A DNA stretch of 64,000 nt. Origin: Paucisalibacillus globulus DSM 18846. GTDB taxonomy: Bacteria; Bacillota; Bacilli; Bacillales; Amphibacillaceae. The number at the start of each line of letters is the position of its first letter. Position 1 is the stretch's first letter. Shown here in pieces: positions 24,253 through 34,013 of the stretch. The notes under the pieces are model-generated. The model was not told the origin of the DNA, made no database searches, and saw only the letters and a list, made by a program, of their open reading frames with translations. The position numbers and the translations under genes are program-made. The stretch is taken from positions 61,168 to 125,167 of the forward strand of contig NZ_AXVK01000028.1 in assembly GCF_000482485.1 (NCBI RefSeq). Direction: 5' to 3'.

Positions 24253-25287
24253 TCACACCAACACAACCGCAACAACTGACACTACAACAGAAACAATCGT
24301 CATAGCAATCAATGGCTTCATCGCTTTATTCTTAACTTCTTTCAAACTTACACTCAACCCCAGTCCAACCATTGCGGCAGTTAGAAGCCATGTGGTGAAT
24401 GTATATACCCCTTCTAATGTTTGCTCTGTCACTGGGATAATGTCACCGAGAACAAAGCTGCCAAATAAACTCATTGCGATGAATCCTAGTAAAAAGTATG
24501 GAAAAGCAACTATAGTTTTTCCTTCACTTTCCTGTCCGGTCCGTTTCCGTTTCATAAAGTAGATCAAAATAAAACATAGTGGCACGAGTAAGAATACTCG
24601 ACCTAGCTTTGCTAATAACGCCATTGCTAGCGCATCTTGACCGGCTGGTGCTGCTGCTAATGCAACATGTGCAAGTTCATGTAAGCTCATTCCAGACCAA
24701 ATACCATAATCCTCAGCAGCAAATGGCAAAATTGGACGTACTATTGTATAGATAATGGAAAAAACCGTACCCATTAAGGCGATTATGCCAACACCAATTG
24801 CTGTATCGTCATCATCTGCATTCACAATCGGGGCAACTGCGGCAATCGCTGCTGCACCACAGACACCAGTTCCAACTCCTAATAATAAGGAGATATTAGC
24901 GTCCGCTTTAATGACTTTTGCCAACCAAACCATAGCCACAATCGCAACAAAAATAATGATGGCATCCTTTAACAAAAGTCCTAATCCGTCACTTAGTACG
25001 ATTCCGATATTCAAACGTAGACCGTACAAGATAATAGCTAAACGTAGTAACTTCTTAGACGAAAATGTAACTCCAGCACGAAGAATTTCCGGGTACCCGA
25101 AGATTTGCCGGTAAACAATAGCAATGATAATGGCGCATCCCATCTGTCCAACATATGTAAGTCCTGGGATAAGGGACGCTGCAAATCCAACCGCCGCAAG
25201 GAGAAAGGTGAATAACACTCCCCCGACCAAGAATAACTTGTTCCTTCCTTTAGATTCCTGATTTACATTTACATGTGTAGCTCCCAA
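24253..25287 (-). CDS. YeiH-family putative inner-membrane exporter (PF03601)
   Basis: The 344-residue protein has about ten hydrophobic segments and the family's Gly-rich motif LLLGVGTGVCGAAAIAAVAP near the middle. HELAHVALAAAPAGQDAL follows in a later loop. Members are often annotated as putative sulfate exporters, but direct evidence is limited. The start is taken as TTG 25287 with a G-rich ribosome site; no in-frame ATG with a better site is present. The gene is alone and ends against a palindromic repeat. Confidence 0.87.
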   Translation of the reverse strand: MGATHVNVNQESKGRNKLFLVGGVLFTFLLAAVGFAASLIPGLTYVGQMGCAIIIAIVYRQIFGYPEILRAGVTFSSKKLLRLAIILYGLRLNIGIVLSDGLGLLLKDAIIIFVAIVAMVWLAKVIKADANISLLLGVGTGVCGAAAIAAVAPIVNADDDDTAIGVGIIALMGTVFSIIYTIVRPILPFAAEDYGIWSGMSLHELAHVALAAAPAGQDALAMALLAKLGRVFLLVPLCFILIYFMKRKRTGQESEGKTIVAFPYFLLGFIAMSLFGSFVLGDIIPVTEQTLEGVYTFTTWLLTAAMVGLGLSVSLKEVKNKAMKPLIAMTIVSVVVSVVAVVLV

Positions 25288-25423
25288 ACTGTACCCCCCC
25301 TAAATATTAATAAACTAAAAGTCTGACCCAATTGTAACCCTCCAATACTTCTATGGAAAGTAGTTAAGCCTACAGTATTTTACCAATACCTGTTCGACGA
25401 ATTTCGCCATAACTCGAGGAGTG

Positions 25424-25455
25424 ACAGGCACCTTAGTACCTGGTACTAAGTGTTG
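25424..25455. terminator. Hairpin CTTAGTACC-TGG-TACTAAG (repeat-related)
   Basis: ACCTTAGTACCTGGTACTAAG forms a strong stem just upstream of gapN. The GTGACAGGCACC prefix looks related to other dispersed hairpins of these bacteria. No strong T-run follows, so a terminator role is uncertain. Confidence 0.45.
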
Positions 25456-25527
25456 GTGTAAGCATATTTTTTGAATGATGGGTGTTTGTTTGTTAAGATA
25501 ATGTTACTTTCGGAAAGGAGAAAAGTT

Positions 25528-26982
25528 ATGACATCTAGTGTATTAACATCGAGAACAAATCAATTCTATATAAACGGGGAATGGAGAGATAGTGATTCTG
25601 GAGAAACGATTGATATTACATCTCCATATCTTCATGAGGTTATTGGAAAAGTACAAGCTGTTACGAGAGATGAAGTAGATAATGCCATTCAATTCGCACA
25701 TGAAGCACAGAAGGAATGGGCAGAGAAATCCCTTCAGGAGCGTAGCACATATTTATATAAATGGGCAGATGAATTAGTCCGCATGCAAGATGAAATTGCC
25801 GAAACGATTATGAAAGAAGTCGGCAAAGGGTATGAAGATGCTCGAAAAGAGGTTGTGCGTACTGCAGACTTTATTCGTTATACAATTGAAGAAGCACAAC
25901 ATATGAATGGGGAAAGTATGCGAGGAGATCGTTTCCCAGGTGGTTCAAAATCAAAACTTGCGATTGTTGATCGAGTTCCTCTAGGCGTTGTATTAGCTAT
26001 TTCACCGTTCAACTATCCAGTAAATTTATCTGCAGCAAAAATTGCCCCCGCACTTATCGCAGGAAACGCGGTGATTTTTAAACCTGCTACACAAGGTGCA
26101 CTTAGCGGTACAAAAATGATGGAAGCCATGCATCGCGCTGGATTACCTAAAGGACTTGTAAACTTAATTACTGGTAGGGGATCTGTCATTGGGGATTACC
26201 TTGTGGAACACAAAGGAATTAATATGATTTCCTTTACAGGTGGTACGAAAACAGGTACTAATTTAGCCAAAAAAGCAAATATGATTCCACTTGTTCTTGA
26301 GCTTGGTGGTAAAGACCCAGGAATTGTACGGGAAGATGCCGATTTACACCTTGCTGCAATACAAATCATTAGCGGAGCATTCTCGTACTCGGGCCAACGT
26401 TGTACAGCAATTAAACGTGTCCTTGTTCATGAAAATGTAGCTGATGAACTGGTAAAACTTTTAACAGAAGAAGTAGCTAAACTATCTGTAGGTTCTCCAG
26501 AGAATGGCAGCACGATTGTACCTTTAATTGATGATAAATCTGCTGACTTTGTACAAGGATTAATTACGGATGCGATTGAACAAGGTGCTCATCTTTTAGC
26601 TGGAAACCAACGGGAACAGAATTTAATCTACCCTACTCTACTTGACCATGTTACAACAGATATGAAAGTAGCTTGGGAAGAACCATTTGGTCCTGTATTA
26701 CCAATCATTCGTGTGTCTTCTGATGAAGAGGCAATTAACATAACAAACGGGTCAGATTATGGTCTACAAGCAAGTGTCTTCACTAAAGATATCAACAAGG
26801 CATTCGCCATTTCTAATAAATTAGAAGTTGGTTCAGTCCAAATTAACGGACGTACAGAACGTGGACCAGATCATTTTCCTTTTATTGGGGTTAAAGGATC
26901 TGGTATGGGTGCACAAGGCATTAAGAAGAGCCTTGAATCCATGACTCGTGAGAAAGTTACGATTTTAAATCTTTCCGAATAA
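25528..26982 (+). CDS. gapN: NADP-dependent glyceraldehyde-3-phosphate dehydrogenase (non-phosphorylating)
   Basis: The 484-residue aldehyde dehydrogenase-superfamily enzyme oxidises glyceraldehyde-3-phosphate directly to 3-phosphoglycerate with NADP+. Motifs are LELGGKDPGIV with the catalytic Glu, SYSGQRCTAIKRVL with the catalytic Cys, and a substrate-site region GRTERGPDHFPFIGVKGSG typical of GapN. The start is ATG 25528 after GGAAAGGAG. It is monocistronic and followed by a TCGCGCG array and a hairpin. It would provide NADPH while bypassing one ATP-forming step of glycolysis. Other aldehyde dehydrogenases are possible but the C-terminal motif favours GapN. Confidence 0.88.
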   Translation: MTSSVLTSRTNQFYINGEWRDSDSGETIDITSPYLHEVIGKVQAVTRDEVDNAIQFAHEAQKEWAEKSLQERSTYLYKWADELVRMQDEIAETIMKEVGKGYEDARKEVVRTADFIRYTIEEAQHMNGESMRGDRFPGGSKSKLAIVDRVPLGVVLAISPFNYPVNLSAAKIAPALIAGNAVIFKPATQGALSGTKMMEAMHRAGLPKGLVNLITGRGSVIGDYLVEHKGINMISFTGGTKTGTNLAKKANMIPLVLELGGKDPGIVREDADLHLAAIQIISGAFSYSGQRCTAIKRVLVHENVADELVKLLTEEVAKLSVGSPENGSTIVPLIDDKSADFVQGLITDAIEQGAHLLAGNQREQNLIYPTLLDHVTTDMKVAWEEPFGPVLPIIRVSSDEEAINITNGSDYGLQASVFTKDINKAFAISNKLEVGSVQINGRTERGPDHFPFIGVKGSGMGAQGIKKSLESMTREKVTILNLSE

Positions 26983-27009
26983 ATGGGGATGGGATAGTAG
27001 GAAATCTGT

Positions 27010-27133
27010 GAAAGTCGCGCGGGGTCGTTATCATCTCGCGTGGAATGTACTTAAGCTCGCGCGTGCATTCATCATTTTCGCGCAGTAATAACCAAAAGTC
27101 GCATGTTAAGTTGACTGTCGTGCGACTTTTTGC
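27010..27133. repeat. 21-nt-phased TCGCGCG repeat array with terminal hairpin
   Basis: Five boxes (GTCGCGCGGGG, CTCGCGTGG, CTCGCGCGTG, TTCGCGCAG, GTCGCATG) recur at about 20-22 bp. The array ends in a hairpin whose arms are AAAAGTCGCA and TGCGACTTTT, followed by TTGC. It begins about 28 bp after the gapN stop, so the end hairpin may terminate gapN. Confidence 0.7.
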
Positions 27134-27179
27134 TTACACACGTGACATTAACATCCCTAGCGTTCCTCCCCCATTCCAA

Positions 27180-27236
27180 TGCAAAAAGGACATGACCGAA
27201 TACATTCAAACGGTCCATGTCCTTTTTGCATTTTTG
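27180..27236. terminator. Strong bidirectional terminator hairpin
   Basis: GCAAAAAGGACATGACCG pairs with CGGTCCATGTCCTTTTTGC around a 12-nt loop. A T-rich tail is on the + side and an A/T-rich stretch on the other. It separates gapN from the secreted phosphoesterase gene. Confidence 0.8.
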
Positions 27237-27248
27237 GACCCTATATCA

Positions 27249-27272
27249 GGCCAAGGTACCTGTCCCCATGGC
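27249..27272. repeat. Half copy of the dispersed palindrome (right arm only), copy 9
   Basis: Only GGCCAAGGTACCTGTCCCCA and the TGGC end remain. The left arm is missing. Confidence 0.75.
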
Positions 27273-27410
27273 TCTCTAGGAATAAAGTTGGAAAATGGGG
27301 ATCTATACTTGTGAAGTGGTATAAGTTCACTGTTTTTCACATAAATGCTAGTAGAGCTATTTGCTTTACTTTGGTGAATGGTAACAATTATAGGGATTGG
27401 GGGAGGTATT

Positions 27411-30400
27411 TTGTTTAAGCGAAAATGGATTAGTAGTTTCCTAGTTGGGTTACTTATTGTTTTTTCATTTTCTCCAGTGGTACAAGCTGAGGAAGATCTG
27501 ACCTTGGATGCACCGGCTGCTTCTTCAAATAAAGCAGAGCCTACGATGACGGTTGGCCCCGAGGGGAAAACAATTCTTGCAAATGAAGAAACTACCAAGA
27601 TAGGTCCGGGGATGGGGTTAACAACCTTTGAACGATTTGATGCACGTGGTTGGGTAAATGGTGAAATGATGACTATCGATATAGCACATGATGCGGTGTC
27701 AGCGGATTTACTTTTTCCAGGTGTCATTACAGATGCATTGCCTGTATCAGAGCTGACTAAGCAGGCGGGGGCTGTTGCTGGGGTGAATGGAGATTTCTTT
27801 GATATTAATAATACGAAAGCCCCGCTAGGAACTATGATTCATAGTGGTAGTCTATTAAAAGGACCTCAAGGCTCCCATACATTAACAGCAGGTGTCGATC
27901 AACATGGGATTGGACAGATTTCGGATATTTTCCTAGACGGGACGGTTCAATTGCCTTCTGGTTTCGCCAATCTTTCTACATTCAATCAATCTAGTATTCC
28001 TGTAAACGGGATTGGTCTTTATACTTCGGTATGGGGACAAGCCGAGCGGCCTAGTACAGATACGACATTCGAAGTAGAAGTCCGAAATAGTGTAGTTGTT
28101 TCGACATCTTCCCAAACAGGCAGTGGTTCAATTGCAGAAGATACTTTCATTCTAGTTGGGAGAGAGAATGGCGCAATTCAACTACAAGAACTTTCTGTCG
28201 GGGATGAAGTTAGTATCACTTATGAACCAAGAGTAGATGGGGATTCACTCATGGATTTTGCTATTGGTGGAAATATGCAGTTAGTCGAAAATGGTGTGGT
28301 TACTAACGGTTTGGATGACAGTACGACAGCACCAAGAACGGCAGTCGGTTTTTCTGAGGATGGACAAACGATGATATTAGTCGTAGTGGATGGTCGCCAA
28401 ACAGAAAGTCGCGGAATGACTCTGAAAGAAATGGGAGAATTAATGACTGAATATGGCGCTTATCAAGCATTAAATATTGATGGTGGCGGTTCCTCCACGA
28501 TGGTTGCAAGGATGCCTGGTAAGGATGATGCCGAAGTGGTAAATAATCCTTCAGATGGATCTGAACGTTCTGTGCCAAATGGCATTGGTATTTTTGTTGA
28601 AGGTGGAAGTGGCGAATTGAAAAATTTTGCAGTGGAAACCATGATAGCTAGCGAACATAGTAATCGCGTGTTTCCTGGCTTAAGTAGAAGCTTTGTCGGG
28701 TTAGGCTATGATGAGAATTTTTCACCTGTAGCTGTTGACTCAATTAAGTGGAAAGCTTTACCTGGACGAGTAGGCTCCTTCAACGAGGATGGTGTGTTTA
28801 CTGCAAGAATTTCTGGACAAGCAGAGGCACAAGCACAAATACGTGAAGCAAAAGGAACAATGAACATGACAGTACTAGGTGAACTTGATCGTATAGAGGC
28901 TACCCAATCTTATATTGGATTAGAGATGGGAAGAACAGCCAGTTTTTCTATAAATGGATTTGATAAGGATGGTTACATTGCACCAATTGAGCCTCGTGAT
29001 ATGACGATAGCGTATGATGAGGAGGTTATAATGGTTCAAGAAAATTCAGATGGCAGTTTTACCGTAACTCCAAAGCAAGATGGTGGATCGACTGCAATCA
29101 AACTATCCATTTTGGACAAAGTTCTTCATCTACCAGTTACGGTTGGACTAGAGACCGTAGCTATTTCGGATTTTGAAACGATGGAAGGATGGGATTTCAC
29201 AAAATATCCCGAAGCTGTTGGAGCGGATATGCAATTAGTAGATGGTAGGAACGGAAAAGCGATCGAGTTAAGCTATGACTTCTCGACCACCACGGCTACC
29301 CGTGCAGCATATTTGCAAGCATCTCCTTTACTTGAGTTACCCGGTGATGTGCAAAATATTGGACTATGGGTACATGGAGATGGAAATGGTGCCTGGCTTC
29401 GCACGGTGCTTGAGGATGCAACTGGGACAAGATATACGTTAACTCTTGCCAATGAGGTGAATTGGACAGGCTGGAAGTATGTGGAGACAACACTACCGGA
29501 AGGAATTCAATATCCTGCCAACCTATGGCGGATTTATCCGGTAGAAACCAATCAGCAGGAACAATATGCTGGACAGCTTATTTTTGATTATTTGACGGTA
29601 AAAGTACCCCCTTCGATTGAACACACGGGAGAAGAAGAGATAACTACAGATTCTTTGATTATTCAGAATGACACATTAGGGAATGACACATGGCAATTTG
29701 CTGTACTAAATGATTCACAATTTGTAGCAGCGTCACCGAATAGTCAACAAGTACAAATGGTGAGAAAAGCACTTCGTGAAATAGTTGCAGCTGATCCAGA
29801 GTTTCTCGTGATTAATGGGGATTTCGTTGATACGGCATGGGAGGAAGATTTTGAATTTGCCAAACAAATTTTAGACGAAGAGGTTGGCGATGCATTTCCA
29901 ATCTATTATACGCCAGGAAATCATGAAATAGTGGGAAGTGGTTCATTAGATAATTTCTTAGCAGTGTTTGGACAAAATCGGTACAACTTTGATTATAAAG
30001 GAACTCGTTTTATTTTCCTTGATTCGTCAACCGGAAGTTTCCGGACGAGTGATTTTGACCAGATGATTGAATTAAAACAATCATTGGACGAAGCAGCAAC
30101 AGACCCTTCTATTAATAATGTTGTTGTCTTTGGCCATCATCCAACCCGTGATCCGTTACCAACGAAGAATAGTCAATTATCAGATAGAAAAGAAGCAGAG
30201 CTCATAGAAAACTGGCTGACAGAGTATCGTGAGGTTTCTCGCGGAAAAGGGGCCATTTATATAAGTGGCCATGCACATACGGTTCATTTGGAACGTGTAG
30301 AAGGAGTTCCATATATGGTGACAGCATCTGCCGGGAAAGCACCGTATGGATCAAGTGATGATGGAGGTTTTTATGCTTGGACAATGTTTGGAGTAGATGA

Positions 30401-30806
30401 AAGACCAATCCCTAATCTAGGATTTGGCCCAGAGCATGCTGCATCACCTAGTAAGCATGCGCGTGCAGAATGGATTCAAGCAGAGGTTCGTCCAATTCTG
30501 GAATCGATTAGTATTAACGCACCGGAAAGTGTTTCTGTTAGTGAAAAAGTGGTTATATCAGCGGAAGGAAATCAAGCCGGGGGTCTTAGCTTCCCATTAC
30601 GCTATCCAGCATCCGTTATGTGGGAAGGCAGTGAAAACGTCTTTCTTGGTACAGGTACTGAGCTAGACCAAGCAAAATTATCAAGGAGATATGCTGCCAT
30701 CTTTGATTTGGAATCCGGCGAACTAACCGCATTACGAAGAGGCGAGATTTCGCTCGAGGTAATTGCAAATGAGGTTGTGAAAGAAGTTAGAATAGAATTG
30801 GAGTAA
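27411..30806 (+). CDS. Large secreted phosphodiester glycosidase plus metallophosphoesterase
   Basis: The protein of about 1131 residues has a signal peptide (WISSFLVGLLIVFSFSPVVQA) and no anchor motif, so it is secreted. The start is TTG 27411 after GGGGGAGGT. Residues about 40-400 form a phosphodiester glycosidase (NAGPA/DUF2233) domain (GAVAGVNGDFFDIN; ALNIDGGGSSTMVARMPG). A middle part holds Ig/CBM-like regions (WDFTKYPEAVGADMQLVDGR; WTGWKYVETTLP). Residues about 760-1010 form a calcineurin-type phosphoesterase with its metal motifs in order: NDSQF, NGDFVD, GNHE, VVVFGHHPT and SGHAHT. A C-terminal Ig-like segment follows. It may degrade phosphodiester-linked sugars, for example cell-wall polymers, and dephosphorylate the products (inference). 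Confidence 0.88.
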   Translation: MFKRKWISSFLVGLLIVFSFSPVVQAEEDLTLDAPAASSNKAEPTMTVGPEGKTILANEETTKIGPGMGLTTFERFDARGWVNGEMMTIDIAHDAVSADLLFPGVITDALPVSELTKQAGAVAGVNGDFFDINNTKAPLGTMIHSGSLLKGPQGSHTLTAGVDQHGIGQISDIFLDGTVQLPSGFANLSTFNQSSIPVNGIGLYTSVWGQAERPSTDTTFEVEVRNSVVVSTSSQTGSGSIAEDTFILVGRENGAIQLQELSVGDEVSITYEPRVDGDSLMDFAIGGNMQLVENGVVTNGLDDSTTAPRTAVGFSEDGQTMILVVVDGRQTESRGMTLKEMGELMTEYGAYQALNIDGGGSSTMVARMPGKDDAEVVNNPSDGSERSVPNGIGIFVEGGSGELKNFAVETMIASEHSNRVFPGLSRSFVGLGYDENFSPVAVDSIKWKALPGRVGSFNEDGVFTARISGQAEAQAQIREAKGTMNMTVLGELDRIEATQSYIGLEMGRTASFSINGFDKDGYIAPIEPRDMTIAYDEEVIMVQENSDGSFTVTPKQDGGSTAIKLSILDKVLHLPVTVGLETVAISDFETMEGWDFTKYPEAVGADMQLVDGRNGKAIELSYDFSTTTATRAAYLQASPLLELPGDVQNIGLWVHGDGNGAWLRTVLEDATGTRYTLTLANEVNWTGWKYVETTLPEGIQYPANLWRIYPVETNQQEQYAGQLIFDYLTVKVPPSIEHTGEEEITTDSLIIQNDTLGNDTWQFAVLNDSQFVAASPNSQQVQMVRKALREIVAADPEFLVINGDFVDTAWEEDFEFAKQILDEEVGDAFPIYYTPGNHEIVGSGSLDNFLAVFGQNRYNFDYKGTRFIFLDSSTGSFRTSDFDQMIELKQSLDEAATDPSINNVVVFGHHPTRDPLPTKNSQLSDRKEAELIENWLTEYREVSRGKGAIYISGHAHTVHLERVEGVPYMVTASAGKAPYGSSDDGGFYAWTMFGVDERPIPNLGFGPEHAASPSKHARAEWIQAEVRPILESISINAPESVSVSEKVVISAEGNQAGGLSFPLRYPASVMWEGSENVFLGTGTELDQAKLSRRYAAIFDLESGELTALRRGEISLEVIANEVVKEVRIELE

Positions 30807-30809
30807 AGA

Positions 30810-30862
30810 GCCATGGGGACAGGTACCTCGGCGCATTGCGCCGAGGTACCTGTCCCCGCGGC
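30810..30862. repeat. Dispersed GGTACC palindrome, copy 10
   Basis: GCCATGGGGACAGGTACCTC with loop CATT and inverse arm ending CCCCGCGGC. It lies between two convergent genes, ending within the last bases before the lacD stop codon region, and probably acts as a terminator for both. Confidence 0.9.
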
Positions 30863-30864
30863 AT

Positions 30865-31854
30865 TTAAATTGTTACTTTCTGGTTCCACCACGGAGTTGC
30901 AGTCTTATCAATAACTGCATTTAATTCCTCAATATTCTTTCTCCCTTGTGATTGCAACCATTCAACCGTCTTTTCACTACCATGTTCTGCAAACACATTT
31001 ACACTATCTTTCCAAGTAGCACGCCCACATAATACGCCATTAAATGTAGATCCTGCTTCTTTGGCAAATAATAACGTTTCTTGGAATAATTCAGCAGATA
31101 CACCTGCACTTAAGAATATAAATGGAATATCACTGACGTCACTTTGTTGTTTAAAGTAACTAGCAGCCTCTTCCTTCGTATAAACAACCGGACCATCTGT
31201 ATATCCATCAACAAATGCCATGTTTACCGGTACTTCTACTTTTAGAACATCTACATTAAAACGATCATCAGAAAATACCTTCATCGCCTCGATTACTTTT
31301 CTTGGTTTTACCTTTGCGTAAGCTTCACTTTTAACATCATCATTTTTAGCATCATAGGATAAGATTTCTAGGTAAAATGGGATGTCTTCAGCAACACATT
31401 CCGAACCAATTCTCTCAACAAATGCATGCTTCTGCTCATTAATTTCCGCAGATTCATCAATATCATAGTAAAGTAAAAACTTAACACCATCTGCACCTTT
31501 TTCTTTTAAACGCTTCGCTGACCATAATGGTAATAAATCAGGCAAACGACCAGGCTCAGATGCATCATAACCAGTTTCTTCATATGCTACTAAAAGGCCC
31601 GAATTTGCATCACGTTCCTCGGCTGCTTTCCAACCATACTCAGGGTCCAGTAATATCGATGAGGAGTAAGGAGTTAATTCTTTGGAAATATGAACTTTAA
31701 ACGCTTCAAGAGCTTCTTCTACATTCTCCCTACCAGAATTCGCCATCATTTTTTTCAATGACCCTCTTTGGTCAATTGCTAATGCACTAATAACACCATT
31801 TGAATTTGATAGTTTCTTCATCAGTTCCATTTTCTTCTCAGTTAGTTTTGCCAT
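30865..31854 (-). CDS. lacD: Tagatose-1,6-bisphosphate aldolase
   Basis: The 329-residue class I aldolase of the LacD type cleaves tagatose-1,6-bisphosphate to DHAP and glyceraldehyde-3-phosphate. Recognisable segments are [47 protein letters not shown] (Schiff-base Lys) and [22 protein letters not shown] precedes the ATG. It is the last gene of the GalNAc operon and supplies the final split of the tagatose branch. LacD-type aldolases also accept fructose-1,6-bisphosphate and related sugars, so some breadth is expected. Confidence 0.92.
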   Translation of the reverse strand: MAKLTEKKMELMKKLSNSNGVISALAIDQRGSLKKMMANSGRENVEEALEAFKVHISKELTPYSSSILLDPEYGWKAAEERDANSGLLVAYEETGYDASEPGRLPDLLPLWSAKRLKEKGADGVKFLLYYDIDESAEINEQKHAFVERIGSECVAEDIPFYLEILSYDAKNDDVKSEAYAKVKPRKVIEAMKVFSDDRFNVDVLKVEVPVNMAFVDGYTDGPVVYTKEEAASYFKQQSDVSDIPFIFLSAGVSAELFQETLLFAKEAGSTFNGVLCGRATWKDSVNVFAEHGSEKTVEWLQSQGRKNIEELNAVIDKTATPWWNQKVTI

Positions 31855-31868
31855 GTTTAAAACTCCTT

Positions 31869-32807
31869 TTAAAGTTTATTCACAGTAATCATGTGGTAGT
31901 AATGGTCAAAATTAGAAGCTTGGACATAGCCGGTTTGCTTTTCCAATGCATTTAATATCCCTGCAGCCATACCATGTTTAACAATAGCATCAATAGAAAG
32001 TTCTTCTCCCAAGGCTTTTGCCATTCCTGCTACTGTTGCATCACCAGATCCCACGGGGTTAACAGCTTTGACTTCCGGGATGGAAACAGAATAATAGTCT
32101 CCTTCATGTTTCACAAATGCCCCGTCTTTACCTAATGTAACTACTATCGTTGCTATATCACGGAACAATGGATTCAATAAAACATTCTTTAATACTTCTA
32201 CATTAGCGGTTACGGATTCTCCCAATAATTGTTCGAGTTCTGCTAGATTTGGCTTAATTAGCGTCGGGCGCGCAGTATTGCTAGATAATACAGAATGCAG
32301 GGCCACACCACTAGTATCTAATACAACAGGAATTCCCAATTCATTCGCATGTGCGATAAGTTTGACATAATAATCAGTTTGGATTCCTTTTGGTAAACTT
32401 CCTGATAATGTTAATACTTGAACTCCTTGGTTCAATAGACGTAAATAATGAGTCTCAAATAGTTCTGCTTCCTCAGAAGATAGAGTGGGGCCGGGTTCCA
32501 TGACCTCTGTTTGTTTGCCATCATGTAAGATAGCAATACAATTACGAGATTCTTGATCAATTTTATAGAAATCATGTTTAATAGAATCGTCATCTAACTT
32601 TTTTTCAATAAACTGGCCAATTGTTCCTCCTAATATCCCAGTTGCCTTTACTTCTGCACCTAAAAGATGGGAAACACGAGTGACGTTTAATCCCTTACCA
32701 CCAGCTGTTTTCCGAACTTCATTCGTACGATTCGCATCATCTAATTGAAAGTTTGGTATTTCATATGAAATATCTACCGACGGGTTTAATGTTACGGTTA
32801 ATATCAT
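31869..32807 (-). CDS. PfkB-family tagatose-6-phosphate kinase / 1-phosphofructokinase
   Basis: The 312-residue PfkB sugar kinase has the N-terminal [13 protein letters not shown] motif, the [10 protein letters not shown] loop and the anion-hole/catalytic signature [14 protein letters not shown] near residue 250. These are shared by LacC and FruK. Position between nagA and lacD points to tagatose-6-phosphate as substrate, giving the bisphosphate for LacD. The start is ATG 32807 with AAAAGGAG upstream. Sequence alone cannot separate LacC/AgaC from FruK. Confidence 0.88.
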   Translation of the reverse strand: MILTVTLNPSVDISYEIPNFQLDDANRTNEVRKTAGGKGLNVTRVSHLLGAEVKATGILGGTIGQFIEKKLDDDSIKHDFYKIDQESRNCIAILHDGKQTEVMEPGPTLSSEEAELFETHYLRLLNQGVQVLTLSGSLPKGIQTDYYVKLIAHANELGIPVVLDTSGVALHSVLSSNTARPTLIKPNLAELEQLLGESVTANVEVLKNVLLNPLFRDIATIVVTLGKDGAFVKHEGDYYSVSIPEVKAVNPVGSGDATVAGMAKALGEELSIDAIVKHGMAAGILNALEKQTGYVQASNFDHYYHMITVNKL

Positions 32808-32830
32808 CAATTATTCTCCTTTTAAAACAA

Positions 32831-33982
32831 TCAATCTTCCCTTTGATAGTTAATGACACCTTCTACTGCTGTTGCTTGCACTTCAAACTTAGGATTCAAT
32901 ACAACATAGTCTGCTAGTTTACCAGCTTCAATGCTGCCAAGTTTATCAGCTTTCCCAAGACTCTCTGCAGGTGATAATGAACCACGATGCCATACTTTAT
33001 AAAGCGGTTCATCCGTCCAATCTCTTAGATTCTTCACACCATCGATTAATTGTAGTGTGCTACCAGCCAACGATCCGCTCTCCGTTCTAGCCATACCATC
33101 CTTCATCACGACAGGAAACTCCCCCAAATAGTAATTCCCATCTGGCATTAATCCAGCACGCATACAGTCAGTGATTAACATTAGCTTTTCTTGTTTCACC
33201 TGATAAGCCATGGAAGCCACTTGTGGATGTACATGAAAACCATCACAAATCAACTCTGCAAATGCCCTTGAATCTGATAATGCAGCACCAACAACACCAG
33301 GTTCACGATGATGTAGTCCGGTCATTCCATTAAATAAATGGACATAATTCCGAGCCCCAGCGTCAACAATATCTTTACAGCAATCATACGTAGCATCCGT
33401 ATGTGCAATACTAACAAGTACTCCATCATTCGAAACTTCTTCTGTAAATGGAAGTGCGTTTTCCCTTTCAGGAGCTAATGCAATCTTTACAATCATCCCT
33501 TCCGCTAAAGATTGCCACTCTCTAAATTCATCCACATCAGGATTACGAAAATAGCTTGGATTTTGTGCACCTTTATGTGTTTCGGTGAAATACGGACCCT
33601 CAAGGAAAATCCCCTCTGACTGAGCCCCTTCCAGTCCGACATTTATAGCCTCTTTAATAGAAAGAATGGCTTGCTTTAAATCCTCTTTTGATGAAGTTAA
33701 TGTCGTTGGTAAAAACCTAGTCACCCCTAATGGAAGTATTGCCTTGGAAATTTCTTGTACTGCCTCAGGCTTTCCATCCATCACATCATGACCTTTTACA
33801 CCATGGATATGGGTATCGAATAATCCGGGAGCTATGGTTTGCCCACTCCAGTCCATAACGTTTGCACCTTCTGGAACATCAGAAACAAAATCACCAAACT
33901 TGCCATTCTCTATTTTCAAATAGCCCCCATGCTTTTCCTTATTTTCTAATAGAAACTTATCGGCTTTTATATAGTAGAGCAT
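32831..33982 (-). CDS. nagA: N-acetylglucosamine/galactosamine-6-phosphate deacetylase
   Basis: The 383-residue amidohydrolase has the metal-binding GLFDTHIHGVKGHD, FLPTTLTSS, the Glu-containing GIFLEGPYF, ISIAHTDATYD, YVHLFNGMTGLHHREPG, LICDGFHVHP and the catalytic Asp in MLITDCM. It removes acetate from GlcNAc-6-P or GalNAc-6-P. The surrounding aga genes suggest GalNAc-6-phosphate (AgaA role), although NagA enzymes are often dual. The ATG has GAAGGAAG upstream. The next upstream gene is PTS EIIA. Confidence 0.92.
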   Translation of the reverse strand: MLYYIKADKFLLENKEKHGGYLKIENGKFGDFVSDVPEGANVMDWSGQTIAPGLFDTHIHGVKGHDVMDGKPEAVQEISKAILPLGVTRFLPTTLTSSKEDLKQAILSIKEAINVGLEGAQSEGIFLEGPYFTETHKGAQNPSYFRNPDVDEFREWQSLAEGMIVKIALAPERENALPFTEEVSNDGVLVSIAHTDATYDCCKDIVDAGARNYVHLFNGMTGLHHREPGVVGAALSDSRAFAELICDGFHVHPQVASMAYQVKQEKLMLITDCMRAGLMPDGNYYLGEFPVVMKDGMARTESGSLAGSTLQLIDGVKNLRDWTDEPLYKVWHRGSLSPAESLGKADKLGSIEAGKLADYVVLNPKFEVQATAVEGVINYQRED

Positions 33983-34013
33983 TGAAATAACTTCCTTCTA
34001 TTATGATTTCAGG

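Noticed and set aside
24097..24279. Small frame starting MDGSFTFGQMARDKEIIKKI
   Set aside because: No clear ribosome site, GTG start, and the C-terminal half is translation of the dispersed palindrome. It could be a remnant of the preceding frameshifted gene region, but I cannot support it as a gene.
24253..24562. Possible + strand gene opposite the YeiH-type gene
   Set aside because: It begins inside a palindrome and mirrors membrane-protein codons of the opposite strand.
30602..30892. Minus-strand frame across the palindrome at 30810
   Set aside because: It is antisense to the large phosphoesterase gene and passes through a repeat, with no ribosome site or recognisable domain.
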